NCBI RefSeq assembly: GCF_004354915.1
Contig: NZ_SMSI01000003.1
Location: 1-64,000 of the forward strand
Direction of reading: 5' to 3'
Origin: Pseudohoeflea suaedae
Lineage (GTDB): Bacteria > Pseudomonadota > Alphaproteobacteria > Rhizobiales > Rhizobiaceae
DNA: 64,000 nucleotides
The notes under the pieces were generated by a model, which was not told the origin of the DNA, did not search any database, and saw nothing but the letters and a program-made list of their open reading frames with translations. A program made the translations under genes and the position numbers. This document shows positions 1 through 8,007 of this stretch, piece after piece (the first letter of the stretch is position 1; each line of letters starts with the position of its first letter).

Positions 1-1
1 A

Positions 2-88
2 CTTCACAGCGACGGCGACATCGCCAGGCTCACCCAGGCGCTCAACGACCTGTGGAGCCAGTGCGCACTGGCCCGCCAGGTAGCGTAA
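2..88 (+). CDS. hemA: 5-aminolevulinate synthase, C-terminal end (partial)
   Basis: Only the last 28 codons are in the window, and the gene runs in from the left edge. The visible peptide begins LHSDGDIARLTQAL and continues through LWSQCAL to the stop TAA at 86-88. This resembles the C-terminal helix of alphaproteobacterial 5-aminolevulinate synthase, the PLP enzyme that condenses glycine and succinyl-CoA to start heme synthesis. The family match is from memory of that C-terminus and the fragment is short, so another alpha-oxoamine synthase is possible. The gene is convergent with dxr. Confidence 0.5.
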   Translation, partial: LHSDGDIARLTQALNDLWSQCALARQVA

Positions 89-170
89 GCGACCGCCGAC
101 AGAGCGGTTGTCGCAGGGACCCGGCCGGACGGCCGCGGCGCAAGGGGGAACCGGAGGATGTCACTCCCTC

Positions 171-1337
171 TCAGGCGCGGCCGATCTTTTCCATTGCCCG
201 CCGCCTGGCTTCCGTATCGGCGGCGAAGACGTCCTCGATCGTGGCCGGTTCCTGCAGCCCGGACATGTCGTCCATCACGGCTTCGACGATGTCGGCCATG
301 TCGAGGAAGCCGATCCTTTCGGCGATGAAGGCTTCGAGGGCGATTTCCTTGGCGCTGTTGAGCACGCAGCCTTGCATGTGACCCTCTTCCATGGCCCGGC
401 GGGCAAGGGCGAGGGCAGGAAACCGCTCCGTGTCGGGGGCGTGGAACTCGAGCTTCGCCAGCCTGGCGAAATCGAGCCGCTCGACCGGAAGCGAAATGCG
501 GCGCGGATGACCGATAGCGTAGCCGATCGCGGTGCGCATGTCGGGCGCGCCGAGCTGGGCCAGCACCGAACCGTCGGTGTAGCCGACCATCGAGTGGATC
601 ACCGACTGCGGATGGACGATCACCTCGATCGTCCCGGGGGAGACGTCGAACAGGTACTGCGCCTCGATCATCTCGAGCGCCTTGTTGAACATCGAGGCGC
701 TGTCTATCGAGATCTTCAGGCCCATCGACCAGTTGGGGTGGGCGGCAGCCGTCCTCGGTGTGACGCCTTTCATCTCGTTTCTGCTCATGGCGCGGAAGGG
801 GCCGCCCGAAGCCGTCAGGATGATGCGCTCGACGGCATGGCGCTGGTTGTGTTCGAGCACCTGGAAGATCGCATTATGTTCGGAATCGACCGGCAGCAGC
901 TTGCCGCCGCCCGACTTGACCGCATTGACGAAAAGCGCCCCCGCCGAGACGAGGCATTCCTTGTTGGCGAGCGCGATGTCGGTGCCGGTCCTCGCGGCGG
1001 CGAGAGTGGGCGCCAGACCGGCGATGCCGACGATCCCCGCCATGACGATATCGGCCGAGCGGGATGCCGCCTCGATGATCGCTTCGGGGCCTGAGCCGGT
1101 CTCGATGCCCGTGCCGGCAAGCGCGTCTTTCAGCTCCTGCCCGCGCGCCGGATCGGCGGTAGCCGCGAAACCCGCCCCGAAGCGCCTTGCCTGCGCGGCG
1201 AGCAGCGCGATATTTCCCATGCCGGTCATCGCCGGGATTTCGAAGGATTCGCGACCGCCAAGGTGATCGATGACGTCGAGCGTCGAACAACCGATCGAAC
1301 CGGTCGATCCGAGGATGGAAATGCGGCGCGGTGTCAT
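171..1337 (-). CDS. dxr: 1-deoxy-D-xylulose 5-phosphate reductoisomerase
   Basis: This is the second enzyme of the non-mevalonate isoprenoid pathway. It converts 1-deoxy-D-xylulose 5-phosphate to 2-C-methyl-D-erythritol 4-phosphate with NADPH and a divalent metal, in the cytoplasm. The 388-residue length is normal. The NADPH-binding loop GSTGSIG lies at residues 10-16, the substrate/metal motif LPVDSEHNAIFQ at about 148-159 (acidic residues D151 and E153), and HPNWSMG plus SIDSASM follow near 200-217. Its start codon overlaps the stop of the upstream dehydrogenase gene by 4 bases, so the two are probably co-transcribed. Confidence 0.96.
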   Translation of the reverse strand: MTPRRISILGSTGSIGCSTLDVIDHLGGRESFEIPAMTGMGNIALLAAQARRFGAGFAATADPARGQELKDALAGTGIETGSGPEAIIEAASRSADIVMAGIVGIAGLAPTLAAARTGTDIALANKECLVSAGALFVNAVKSGGGKLLPVDSEHNAIFQVLEHNQRHAVERIILTASGGPFRAMSRNEMKGVTPRTAAAHPNWSMGLKISIDSASMFNKALEMIEAQYLFDVSPGTIEVIVHPQSVIHSMVGYTDGSVLAQLGAPDMRTAIGYAIGHPRRISLPVERLDFARLAKLEFHAPDTERFPALALARRAMEEGHMQGCVLNSAKEIALEAFIAERIGFLDMADIVEAVMDDMSGLQEPATIEDVFAADTEARRRAMEKIGRA

Positions 1338-2221
1338 GCGGACCTTTCGTTGAGGTCGAGGAGCTCGAGAAAGAGCGCGGAATGGTCGAGATCGCCTTGG
1401 CCAAGCGGCCCGGCGAGACGCTTGTAGCGATCCCGCACGGCCTCGACCAGAGGCAGTTTCAGTCCCAGTGCCTCAGCCTCGTTCAAAACGTTGTCGAGGT
1501 CCTTCAACTGCACGGATGAACGGCCGCCGGGCGCGAAGTCCCGGTTCTCCATCCGCTCGCCGTGCTGTTGCAGGATGGTCGAATCGGCGAACCCGCCCTT
1601 GAGGGCCTGACGGAAGGCGGAGAGATCGCCGCCGCCTTCGCTCACGAGCAATGTGGCCTCCGCGACAGCGCCGATGGCGATGCCGACGATCGCCTGGTTG
1701 GCGAGTTTGGCAAGCTGGCCCGCGCCTGAGGGGCCTACGCGCACCGGGCGGCCCATGACGGCAAGAACCTCCCTGATTTCGTCGAACGCAGCTTCGTCAC
1801 CGCCGGCCATGATGGCCAGTGTACCAGCCTCTGCCCCGCGCGTGCCGCCCGACACCGGGGCATCGACGTGGCGGCGTCCGCTTTCGGCCAGCCGTCCGGA
1901 ATGGGCGCGCGCCTCCGCCGGGCGGATCGAGCTCATGTCGAGAATGATGGCGCCGGGTGCGGCCGCCTGCGCGACGCCGGTGTCGAAGAGGACCTCGTGC
2001 ACGGCCGGGCCGGCGGTCAGCATGGTGATGACGAGATCAGCCCCCCTTGCCGCTTCGTCGGGGGCAGCGCAGACGGTCGCGGCGCAGGCCGCCAGCGGCT
2101 CGGCCTTCGCAGGGCTGCGGTTCCAGACGGAGATCCCGTATCCGGCTTCCGCCAGCCGCCGCGCCATCGGCCCACCCATCAGGCCGGTGCCCAGAAAGGC
2201 AATCTTCATTCCGTCCGCCAC
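1334..2221 (-). CDS. NAD(P)-dependent beta-hydroxyacid dehydrogenase (3-hydroxyisobutyrate dehydrogenase family)
   Basis: A 295-residue oxidoreductase of the 3-hydroxyisobutyrate/tartronate-semialdehyde dehydrogenase family. The Rossmann dinucleotide motif GTGLMGG lies at residues 11-17, the substrate-binding segment DAPVSGG at 120-126, and the catalytic-lysine segment with K172 and N175 in GAGQLAKLANQ. The substrate cannot be told from sequence; small 3-hydroxyacids such as 3-hydroxyisobutyrate or tartronate semialdehyde are typical. Translation could also begin at the internal Met5 (MKIAFLG). It overlaps dxr by 4 bases and appears to head a two-gene operon. Confidence 0.85.
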   Translation of the reverse strand: MADGMKIAFLGTGLMGGPMARRLAEAGYGISVWNRSPAKAEPLAACAATVCAAPDEAARGADLVITMLTAGPAVHEVLFDTGVAQAAAPGAIILDMSSIRPAEARAHSGRLAESGRRHVDAPVSGGTRGAEAGTLAIMAGGDEAAFDEIREVLAVMGRPVRVGPSGAGQLAKLANQAIVGIAIGAVAEATLLVSEGGGDLSAFRQALKGGFADSTILQQHGERMENRDFAPGGRSSVQLKDLDNVLNEAEALGLKLPLVEAVRDRYKRLAGPLGQGDLDHSALFLELLDLNERSA

Positions 2222-2323
2222 GTCATCCTCCCGGCTTGTCTGCCGGCACTCTATCAGACGGGAGAGGGAATGGCGTCAACCGGGCGAGAGGATGTGAAGG
2301 CCTGGTGAAGTCGATGCCTGACG

Positions 2324-3091
2324 TCAGGACTGCCGCATGCCGGCATGTCGGAGTACCCGGTTTCTCCAAAGTCTCGACTTAATGTTCAGCCGCAGCGTAA
2401 GGAGATTGCCCCACAGCGAGCGCAGGATATTCCGCTTTCTCTTCATCGCCTGCCGGTGTTCCTCGAGAATCGACCCGGAGAACAGATCCGCGCCATCCTC
2501 GACGACGTTCGGATAGACCGAGACGATCGAAATCCTGTGTTCGAACCAGCAGCGCAGCTCTTCATCCACCGGGATGAAGATGCTTTTCCGCCGCAGCAGG
2601 CGCCTGCAGCATTCGCGCGAGATGACATAGCCGACAAGGCCCGAGCCCGGGCGCTCACGCAAGACAAAGGTGACGCCGTTCCTCTCGTAATTGGCGATCG
2701 ATTTGCGCGGTTGATAGTCGAACAGCTTGATCATGTCCCACCGGGCGCCTTCTTCGAAGGCGGTGCGAATGGTCTCACGCGCGGTAGCCGGATCACGGAA
2801 ACGGAAATCGTCTTCAAGGATGAGGGCCGCCGGCAGGCCCGTGTCGAGGATCTTTTGCCAGATAAGACGGTGACCGAGATAGGTGGCCACTTCGCCGTTG
2901 CTCATGCTGCGCTTGGCGAGAAGCAGATTTTTCCAACGAGAGTAGAACGCTGAAACTTCGGGGCTCTTCCTGGTGAAACCGTCGACGAGACAATGCTGCA
3001 GATCCATGCCCGCAAGCTGGCCGATCGCGCTCTCCCGACGCGCATCAGGGCTTTCAGGCGAAGTCAGGATGAAGCAGGAAATCGGCGTCAC
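2324..3091 (-). CDS. Glycosyltransferase family 25 (LPS-type) protein
   Basis: A 255-residue GT25-type transferase. Members usually add galactose or a related sugar to lipooligosaccharide or surface glycan at the cytoplasmic face. The N-terminal beta strand (ISCFILTSPES), the family segment SNGEVATYLGHRLIW (residues 64-78) and the acidic motif ALILEDDF (89-96) are visible. Acceptor and donor are not predictable. It is divergent from the Mur-ligase-like gene across an AT-rich spacer, and with the GT32 gene it makes a small glycan island between the dxr operon and tRNA-Arg. Confidence 0.8.
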   Translation of the reverse strand: MTPISCFILTSPESPDARRESAIGQLAGMDLQHCLVDGFTRKSPEVSAFYSRWKNLLLAKRSMSNGEVATYLGHRLIWQKILDTGLPAALILEDDFRFRDPATARETIRTAFEEGARWDMIKLFDYQPRKSIANYERNGVTFVLRERPGSGLVGYVISRECCRRLLRRKSIFIPVDEELRCWFEHRISIVSVYPNVVEDGADLFSGSILEEHRQAMKRKRNILRSLWGNLLTLRLNIKSRLWRNRVLRHAGMRQS

Positions 3092-3317
3092 ACGAAGTCC
3101 GTCCCGATCTTTAATATTTCTATATTTAGATCTATTTATCAGTCGTCAGATATGCGAACAATATATGTAATTACTACGCATCAGTGTGAGATCTTAATTT
3201 AGTAATACGTGTATCTCGCTCGTTTATATTAGAAAATTCCAACGGGAAGATTGGTGCGTTTGGGAGTTGCTGTTGTGAGTGGGCAGTGCGCATGGGGTCT
3301 GGAATGATTGGGCGTCG
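3092..3317. promoter_or_regulatory. AT-rich divergent intergenic region of the glycan island
   Basis: This 226-base spacer lies between the GT25 gene (minus strand) and the Mur-ligase-like gene (plus strand). From about 3105 to 3240 it is strikingly AT-rich, with runs such as TTAATATTTCTATATTTAGA, against a GC-rich background. It probably carries both divergent promoters, but I cannot fix a single convincing -35/-10 pair. No gene is supported in it. Confidence 0.45.
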
Positions 3318-4646
3318 ATGAGTATTTTCGGCAAGCAGGGATATATTCGAAGCCTCACAAGACGCCGCCGTCGAAAGTTCGCCGAAATTGTCCGTCTGAC
3401 GAAGAGTGTCTGGCTGGCGCGCATCAACAGGCTCGGGCTGGGTGCGACGATGGTTTCGGTAACCGGCAGTTCGTGCAAGACGACGACGTCTTCATTGCTG
3501 GCGCATATTCTTTCGGCGGAGCGGGAGGTGGCTCTGGGTGCCATCGGCAACTCGCTGCTCGATATTTCGCAGACGCTTCGCCGAATGTCGGGAGAGGAGG
3601 ATTTCGCGGTCGTCGAGACCGCGGCGTTCGTACCAGGAGACATCGCCCGAAAGGCACGCCTTGTCCGCCCCCATGTTGCCATTGTCACGCTCGTGTCGCT
3701 CGAGCACTACGCCTCGTTCAGAACGCTTGACGCGATTGCCGAAGAAAAGGCCGATCTCGTTCGGCATCTCAAACCCGGTGGGCTCGCCGTTCTCAATGCG
3801 GATGATCCACGGGTCAGTGCGATGCGGGACATGACGAAGGCCCGTTGCGTCACCTTTGGCCGCAATGAAGGGGCCGACTACAGGGTTGTGGGCGTGGCGT
3901 ATGACGTCCCAGGTTCACTGACGCTCGATGTCGAGTTTCCCGGCGGAAAACGGCGGCTGACATCGCTGCTCAACGGCTCTCATTTCTGGCTGCCGGTGGC
4001 GGCGGCCTTTGCCGCGGCGGTCGAACTCGGAATACGTCCCGAGACGGCCGCGAACCGCATTGCCGGGTTCGAACCTGTCTTCAACCGCATGTCGGTCATG
4101 CGTGGCGAGGGGAAGCCGACCTTTCTGCTGGATGCGGCCAAGGCGCCGCTCGCGAGCCTCGACCTTGCGATCGAGGCCATCCGGAGCGCCAGGTCCCCCT
4201 ACAAGCGCATCATCATCGGCTTCATTTCCGACTTCTCGCACAGTTCCCGGCGTGCGTACGACTTCGCCTACAGGCTGGCCTCCGATGCCGCCGACGAAGT
4301 CATCTTCGTGGGTCCCAATGCCCACAGGGCGCGGGTGCCCGAGGAGCATGTCGCCGCAGGCCGGGTCTTTCGTTTCGACGATGCGAAGGCTGTGCTCGAC
4401 CACATCAGAGCGACGGCAAGGCCGGAGGAAGTCATTCTCGTGAAAAGCTCGTCATCGATGCATCTCGAACGCATAGGACTTGCGCTTCACGACATGGTCG
4501 ACTGCTGGGAACAGCATTGCGGCTACTCGATCGACTGCAAGTCATGCGGCATGTATCGATACCCCTTTCATGAACATGCCGCCTTGCGCCGCCGGAACAT
4601 GCCGGCGCGCAAAACGGCTCGCATGGCGACGCATGTCCATGTCTAG
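3318..4646 (+). CDS. Mur-ligase-like ATP-dependent amide ligase
   Basis: A 442-residue protein with the central ATPase and C-terminal domains of the Mur ligase superfamily (MurF-like) but no UDP-substrate N-terminal domain; only about 45 basic residues precede the nucleotide loop. The loop is TGSSCKTTT (residues 49-57), where the usual glycine before the lysine is replaced by cysteine. The MurF-like segment GGLAVLNADDPRV follows. The C-terminus carries four cysteines (C396, C401, C407, C410), which suggests a metal site. Likely activity is amide-bond formation on a glycan or peptide substrate, inferred from fold and the flanking glycosyltransferases. An upstream GTG at 3279 is an alternative start. 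It overlaps the GT32 start. Confidence 0.7.
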   Translation: MSIFGKQGYIRSLTRRRRRKFAEIVRLTKSVWLARINRLGLGATMVSVTGSSCKTTTSSLLAHILSAEREVALGAIGNSLLDISQTLRRMSGEEDFAVVETAAFVPGDIARKARLVRPHVAIVTLVSLEHYASFRTLDAIAEEKADLVRHLKPGGLAVLNADDPRVSAMRDMTKARCVTFGRNEGADYRVVGVAYDVPGSLTLDVEFPGGKRRLTSLLNGSHFWLPVAAAFAAAVELGIRPETAANRIAGFEPVFNRMSVMRGEGKPTFLLDAAKAPLASLDLAIEAIRSARSPYKRIIIGFISDFSHSSRRAYDFAYRLASDAADEVIFVGPNAHRARVPEEHVAAGRVFRFDDAKAVLDHIRATARPEEVILVKSSSSMHLERIGLALHDMVDCWEQHCGYSIDCKSCGMYRYPFHEHAALRRRNMPARKTARMATHVHV

Positions 4647-5367
4647 TCCGGCCAAAGTACCCAGAAGGCTGGCGCATATCTGGATCGGTCCAAAGGAGGC
4701 TCCGCGCGACTGGATGCAGAGCTGGGTTATGAGGCACCCGCACTGGGACTATGTCTGTTACGGCAATGAAAGCCTGTCTGAGGACTGGGAAACAAAGCCG
4801 CAGATAGAGGAATACATGAAACGCGGCTGGTATGCCGGTGCGGCTGACCTGATGCGCTACGAGATCCTGTGGCGGCATGGCGGCTATATTGCCGGCTCGG
4901 ACAGCCAGTGCCTGCTTCCCGTCGACGAACTCTTCGACGATGGCGGCGAGATCTATACCGTATACGAAAACGAGTTCATGCGCGGGCAGATGGTTGCGCC
5001 CATCGTCGCGTCGGTGCCCGGTCATCCGTTCCTGCGCCTCATCATCGACACGTTGAAAGCGGTCGATCCGCTTTATCTCGATCATCCCTGGCGGGAGACC
5101 GGAAACCTCTTCATCTCCGAACTCATCGAGGCGCATGAGCCGGATATCGTGATCTGGCCGTCCTGGACCCTGATCCCGGAACATTTCACCGGGCGGAAAT
5201 ACAAGGGCGACGGGAAGGTCTATGCCAGGCAGATGTTCGGTGAAACGCAAGGGCTCTACCGATCGGTCACGCTGAAGGCCAAACTCGAGAATTTCTTCCG
5301 CAGCCTCTATGCGTCCCGCGCCCGCAAACGCCTCAGGGCCGCGGGCAAGGCGCGGATCCGCCACTAG
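4633..5367 (+). CDS. GT32-family glycosyltransferase (OCH1/capsular type)
   Basis: A 244-residue protein of the sugar-binding-region/DxD (GT32) type. It has the N-terminal HIWIG strand, then the hallmark DLMRYEILWRHGGY (residues 72-85) followed by GSDSQCLLPVDELF. Only the second aspartate of a classical DxD pair is kept (S89-D90-S91), a variant I recall from other alphaproteobacterial members. The start ATG at 4633 (or 4639) lies inside the last codons of the Mur-ligase-like gene, so the two are translationally coupled. It probably adds a sugar to a surface polysaccharide; the sugar is unknown. Confidence 0.8.
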   Translation: MSMSSPAKVPRRLAHIWIGPKEAPRDWMQSWVMRHPHWDYVCYGNESLSEDWETKPQIEEYMKRGWYAGAADLMRYEILWRHGGYIAGSDSQCLLPVDELFDDGGEIYTVYENEFMRGQMVAPIVASVPGHPFLRLIIDTLKAVDPLYLDHPWRETGNLFISELIEAHEPDIVIWPSWTLIPEHFTGRKYKGDGKVYARQMFGETQGLYRSVTLKAKLENFFRSLYASRARKRLRAAGKARIRH

Positions 5368-5385
5368 AGATGGGTGATGATGAAA

Positions 5386-5461
5386 TGGTGATCCCGGCAG
5401 GATTCGAACCTGCGACACCAGGATTAGGAATCCTGTGCTCTATCCCCTGAGCTACGGGACC
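5386..5461 (-). tRNA. tRNA-Arg (anticodon CCT)
   Basis: Read on the minus strand this is a complete 76-nt cloverleaf. The 7-bp acceptor begins GGTCCCG, the D arm is AGCTCAGGGGATAGAGC, and the anticodon loop TTCCTAA contains CCT. The T arm has GGTTCGAATCC and the gene ends with an encoded CCA. It decodes AGG arginine codons. It borders the glycan island, and tRNA genes are common integration sites, but I found no repeated tRNA 3' end nearby. Confidence 0.96.
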
Positions 5462-5542
5462 ACGCGGAACACCTCATACAGGATGATTTTCCGGAAATCC
5501 ATTTCCGGATGCGTGATTTTCGGTTGATGACGCGACGGCCGT

Positions 5543-6709
5543 TCAGGCTGCCAGCGCGCGCTCTGCGACATGGACCCAGTAGCTGATGCCATAGGGGATG
5601 ACGTCGTCGTTGAAGTCATAGGCCGGGTGGTGGAGGCTCGCGCTGTCGCCGTTGCCGATGAAGATGAAGGCCCCGGGGCGGGCTTCGAGCATATAGGCGA
5701 AATCCTCGCCGCCCATCATCGGATCGACGGCGCGATCGACATTCTCCTCGCCCGAGGTGAAGGCCGCCGAATCGCCGGCTATCGTCGTCTCGAGCGGATG
5801 ATTGACGGTGACCGGATAGCTGCGCTGGTAGTTCACGTCGGCAGTTGCGCCGAAGCTTGCGGCGATGCCGGCGGCGATGGCCTTGAGCCTGTTTTCGGCA
5901 AGGTCGCGCATGGCCGGCGTGAGAGTGCGCACAGTCCCCGCGAGCGTGATGGTCTCGGGGATGACGTTGTGGGCGAAGCCGCCATTGAACTTGGTGACCG
6001 AGCAGACGACGGAATCGAGCGGATTGCCGTTGCGCGAGGCAATCGTCTGGAGCGCGGTGACGATCGCGGAACCCGCGACGATCGGGTCGATGGCCAGATG
6101 CGGCATGGCGGCGTGGCCACCCCTGCCGGTCACGGTGATGGCGAATTCGTCGGTCGAGGCGGTGATCGGGCCGGGTTTGATGGCGAACTGGCCGACCGGA
6201 AGGCCTGGCAGGTTGTGCATGCCGAAGACGCGCTCAATGCCGAAACGGTCCATCATGCCGTCCTGCACCATGGCGAGGCCGCCGGCGCCACCTTCTTCCG
6301 CCGGCTGGAAAATGACGGCGACGGAGCCGGCGAATTTGCGGGTCGCTGCAAGATGCCGGGCCGCGCCCAACAGCATCGCCATGTGGCCGTCATGGCCGCA
6401 GGCGTGCATCTTGCCCGGTGTGCGGGACGCCCAGTTCGCACCGGTGATCTCGTTGATCGGCAGCGCGTCCATATCGGCGCGCAGGCCGACCGTGGGGCCG
6501 TTCGATCCTTCGCGGCCATGAATGATGCCGACGACGCCGGTACGGCCAAGACCGGTGACCACCTCGTCGCAACCGAACTCCTGAAGCTTGCCAGCGACGA
6601 AGCCTGCGGTTTCGTGCACGTCGTAGAGTATTTCGGGGCGCTCATGCAGAAAGCGACGCCAGCCGGCGACGTCACTCTTCATTTCGACACTCTCGGGCAA
6701 CAATGCCAT
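5543..6709 (-). CDS. M20-family amidohydrolase (N-acyl amino acid / hippurate hydrolase type)
   Basis: A 388-residue metallopeptidase-fold amidohydrolase. The metal ligands fit the M20D pattern: the segment MHACGHDGHMA with C104 and H106, the acidic pair in QPAEEG (E138, E139), and the C-terminal GGEDFAYML segment. Enzymes of this group cleave N-acyl-amino acids, hippurate or IAA-amino acid conjugates in the cytoplasm; the natural substrate here is not evident. It is monocistronic and divergent from the D,D-carboxypeptidase gene across a 187-base spacer. Confidence 0.88.
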   Translation of the reverse strand: MALLPESVEMKSDVAGWRRFLHERPEILYDVHETAGFVAGKLQEFGCDEVVTGLGRTGVVGIIHGREGSNGPTVGLRADMDALPINEITGANWASRTPGKMHACGHDGHMAMLLGAARHLAATRKFAGSVAVIFQPAEEGGAGGLAMVQDGMMDRFGIERVFGMHNLPGLPVGQFAIKPGPITASTDEFAITVTGRGGHAAMPHLAIDPIVAGSAIVTALQTIASRNGNPLDSVVCSVTKFNGGFAHNVIPETITLAGTVRTLTPAMRDLAENRLKAIAAGIAASFGATADVNYQRSYPVTVNHPLETTIAGDSAAFTSGEENVDRAVDPMMGGEDFAYMLEARPGAFIFIGNGDSASLHHPAYDFNDDVIPYGISYWVHVAERALAA

Positions 6710-6896
6710 GAAAACACCCCATTGATGGTCGGATTACGCACCGAGACACGGCCTTTTTGGCGGTTTCGGCGGGTCGGCCAGTGGCAAAACGGCCTACACC
6801 CTGCCATATAGACCACCCAAGGCGTCTAGACGAGAGAAAAGGACGGTTCCGGGACGTCGCGGAGCCGGCCATTTCGAGATCAATCAGGGTTCTGTC

Positions 6897-8006
6897 GTGA
6901 TCCGGACTATCCAGCCATTCAACCGTATTTTCCGCTCCATGGGACCTCTGGCGCTCGCGCTGTGCCTTTTGTCTCCCGCAGCCGCGAGGGCCATGCCGTC
7001 GATCGCCGTCGATGTGGCGAGCGGCCGGGTGATCGAGCATCACGAGGCGTTCCAGCGCTGGTATCCGGCCTCCCTGACCAAGTTGATGACGATTTACGTC
7101 ACCTTCCGCGCGCTGCGCGCCGGCAAGCTGCAGCTCGATGACGATGTGGTGATGACGCCCGAAGCCGCCGCCGAGCCTGCCAGCAAGATGTATTTCAAGC
7201 CCGGCCAGCGTTTTCCGCTCGATTCCGCGCTGAAATATCTCATGGTGAAGTCGGCCAACGATATTGCCGTTGCCATCGCCCAGAAGGTGGGCGGAAGCCA
7301 GGAGCATTTCGTGGCCATGATGAATGCCGAGGCGCAGCGTATCGGCATGATATCGTCGCGCTTCATCAATCCCAACGGCCTGCCGGGCGAGGGGCAGTAC
7401 ACGAGCGCGCGCGACATGGCGCTTCTGGCGGTGACGCTCCGGCGCGAGTTCCCCGAATATGCGAGCTATTTCAGCCTCGAGGGTTTTTCGGTCGGAAGCC
7501 GGTCCTATGAGAATTTCAACGCGCTGATCGGCCGCTTTGCGGGCGCGGACGGCATGAAGACCGGTTACATCTGCGCGTCCGGCTACAATCAGGTCTCCTC
7601 GGCGACGGTGAACGGCCGCACGGTGGTCTCGGTCATCCTCGGGGCGCAGAGCCTTGTCGATCGGGCGGACGAATCCGCGCGGCTTCTCAACGAGGCGCTT
7701 CACACGCCGGCCGGTGGCGAGACGCTGCTGACGCTGCAGCCTTACGGAGCTGACCGCGACCAGGTGCGTGACGTCAGCGCCGAGATCTGCTCGACAGAAG
7801 CGCGCAAGGCGCGTCAGGGCGAGCGCGATCAGGACGGCAAGCTCGTCTTCCATTCGGCCTATATCAAGGAGCGGAGCCGCGAGCCGAACTATGTCCCGGC
7901 GCCCGTCGGCGAGCCGATCGGCAATGGTCCGGCGAGTGCCGCGGAAGCGGCGATCCTGCTCGGGACCAGCTATATCCCGCTGCCCAATTTCCGACCGGCC
8001 AGCTGA
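6897..8006 (+). CDS. D-alanyl-D-alanine carboxypeptidase (S11 family, DacC/DacA-like)
   Basis: A 369-residue periplasmic penicillin-binding protein with a signal peptide ending near the AAARA segment (about residues 27-32). All three active-site motifs are present: SLTK with S59 and K62, SAN at 119-121, and KTG at 221-223. It trims the terminal D-Ala from peptidoglycan stem peptides. The start is a GTG codon at 6897, the only start that keeps the signal peptide intact. The CobW-type gene begins 2 bases after its stop, so both are likely in one transcript. Confidence 0.92.
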   Translation: MIRTIQPFNRIFRSMGPLALALCLLSPAAARAMPSIAVDVASGRVIEHHEAFQRWYPASLTKLMTIYVTFRALRAGKLQLDDDVVMTPEAAAEPASKMYFKPGQRFPLDSALKYLMVKSANDIAVAIAQKVGGSQEHFVAMMNAEAQRIGMISSRFINPNGLPGEGQYTSARDMALLAVTLRREFPEYASYFSLEGFSVGSRSYENFNALIGRFAGADGMKTGYICASGYNQVSSATVNGRTVVSVILGAQSLVDRADESARLLNEALHTPAGGETLLTLQPYGADRDQVRDVSAEICSTEARKARQGERDQDGKLVFHSAYIKERSREPNYVPAPVGEPIGNGPASAAEAAILLGTSYIPLPNFRPAS

Positions 8007-8007
8007 C

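Noticed and set aside
35-170. Short frames on the plus strand between hemA end and dxr
   Set aside because: No ribosome binding site or family match; they extend into dxr antisense.
5386-5461. Attachment site of a genomic island at tRNA-Arg
   Set aside because: No integrase gene and no repeated tRNA 3' end found near the glycan island.
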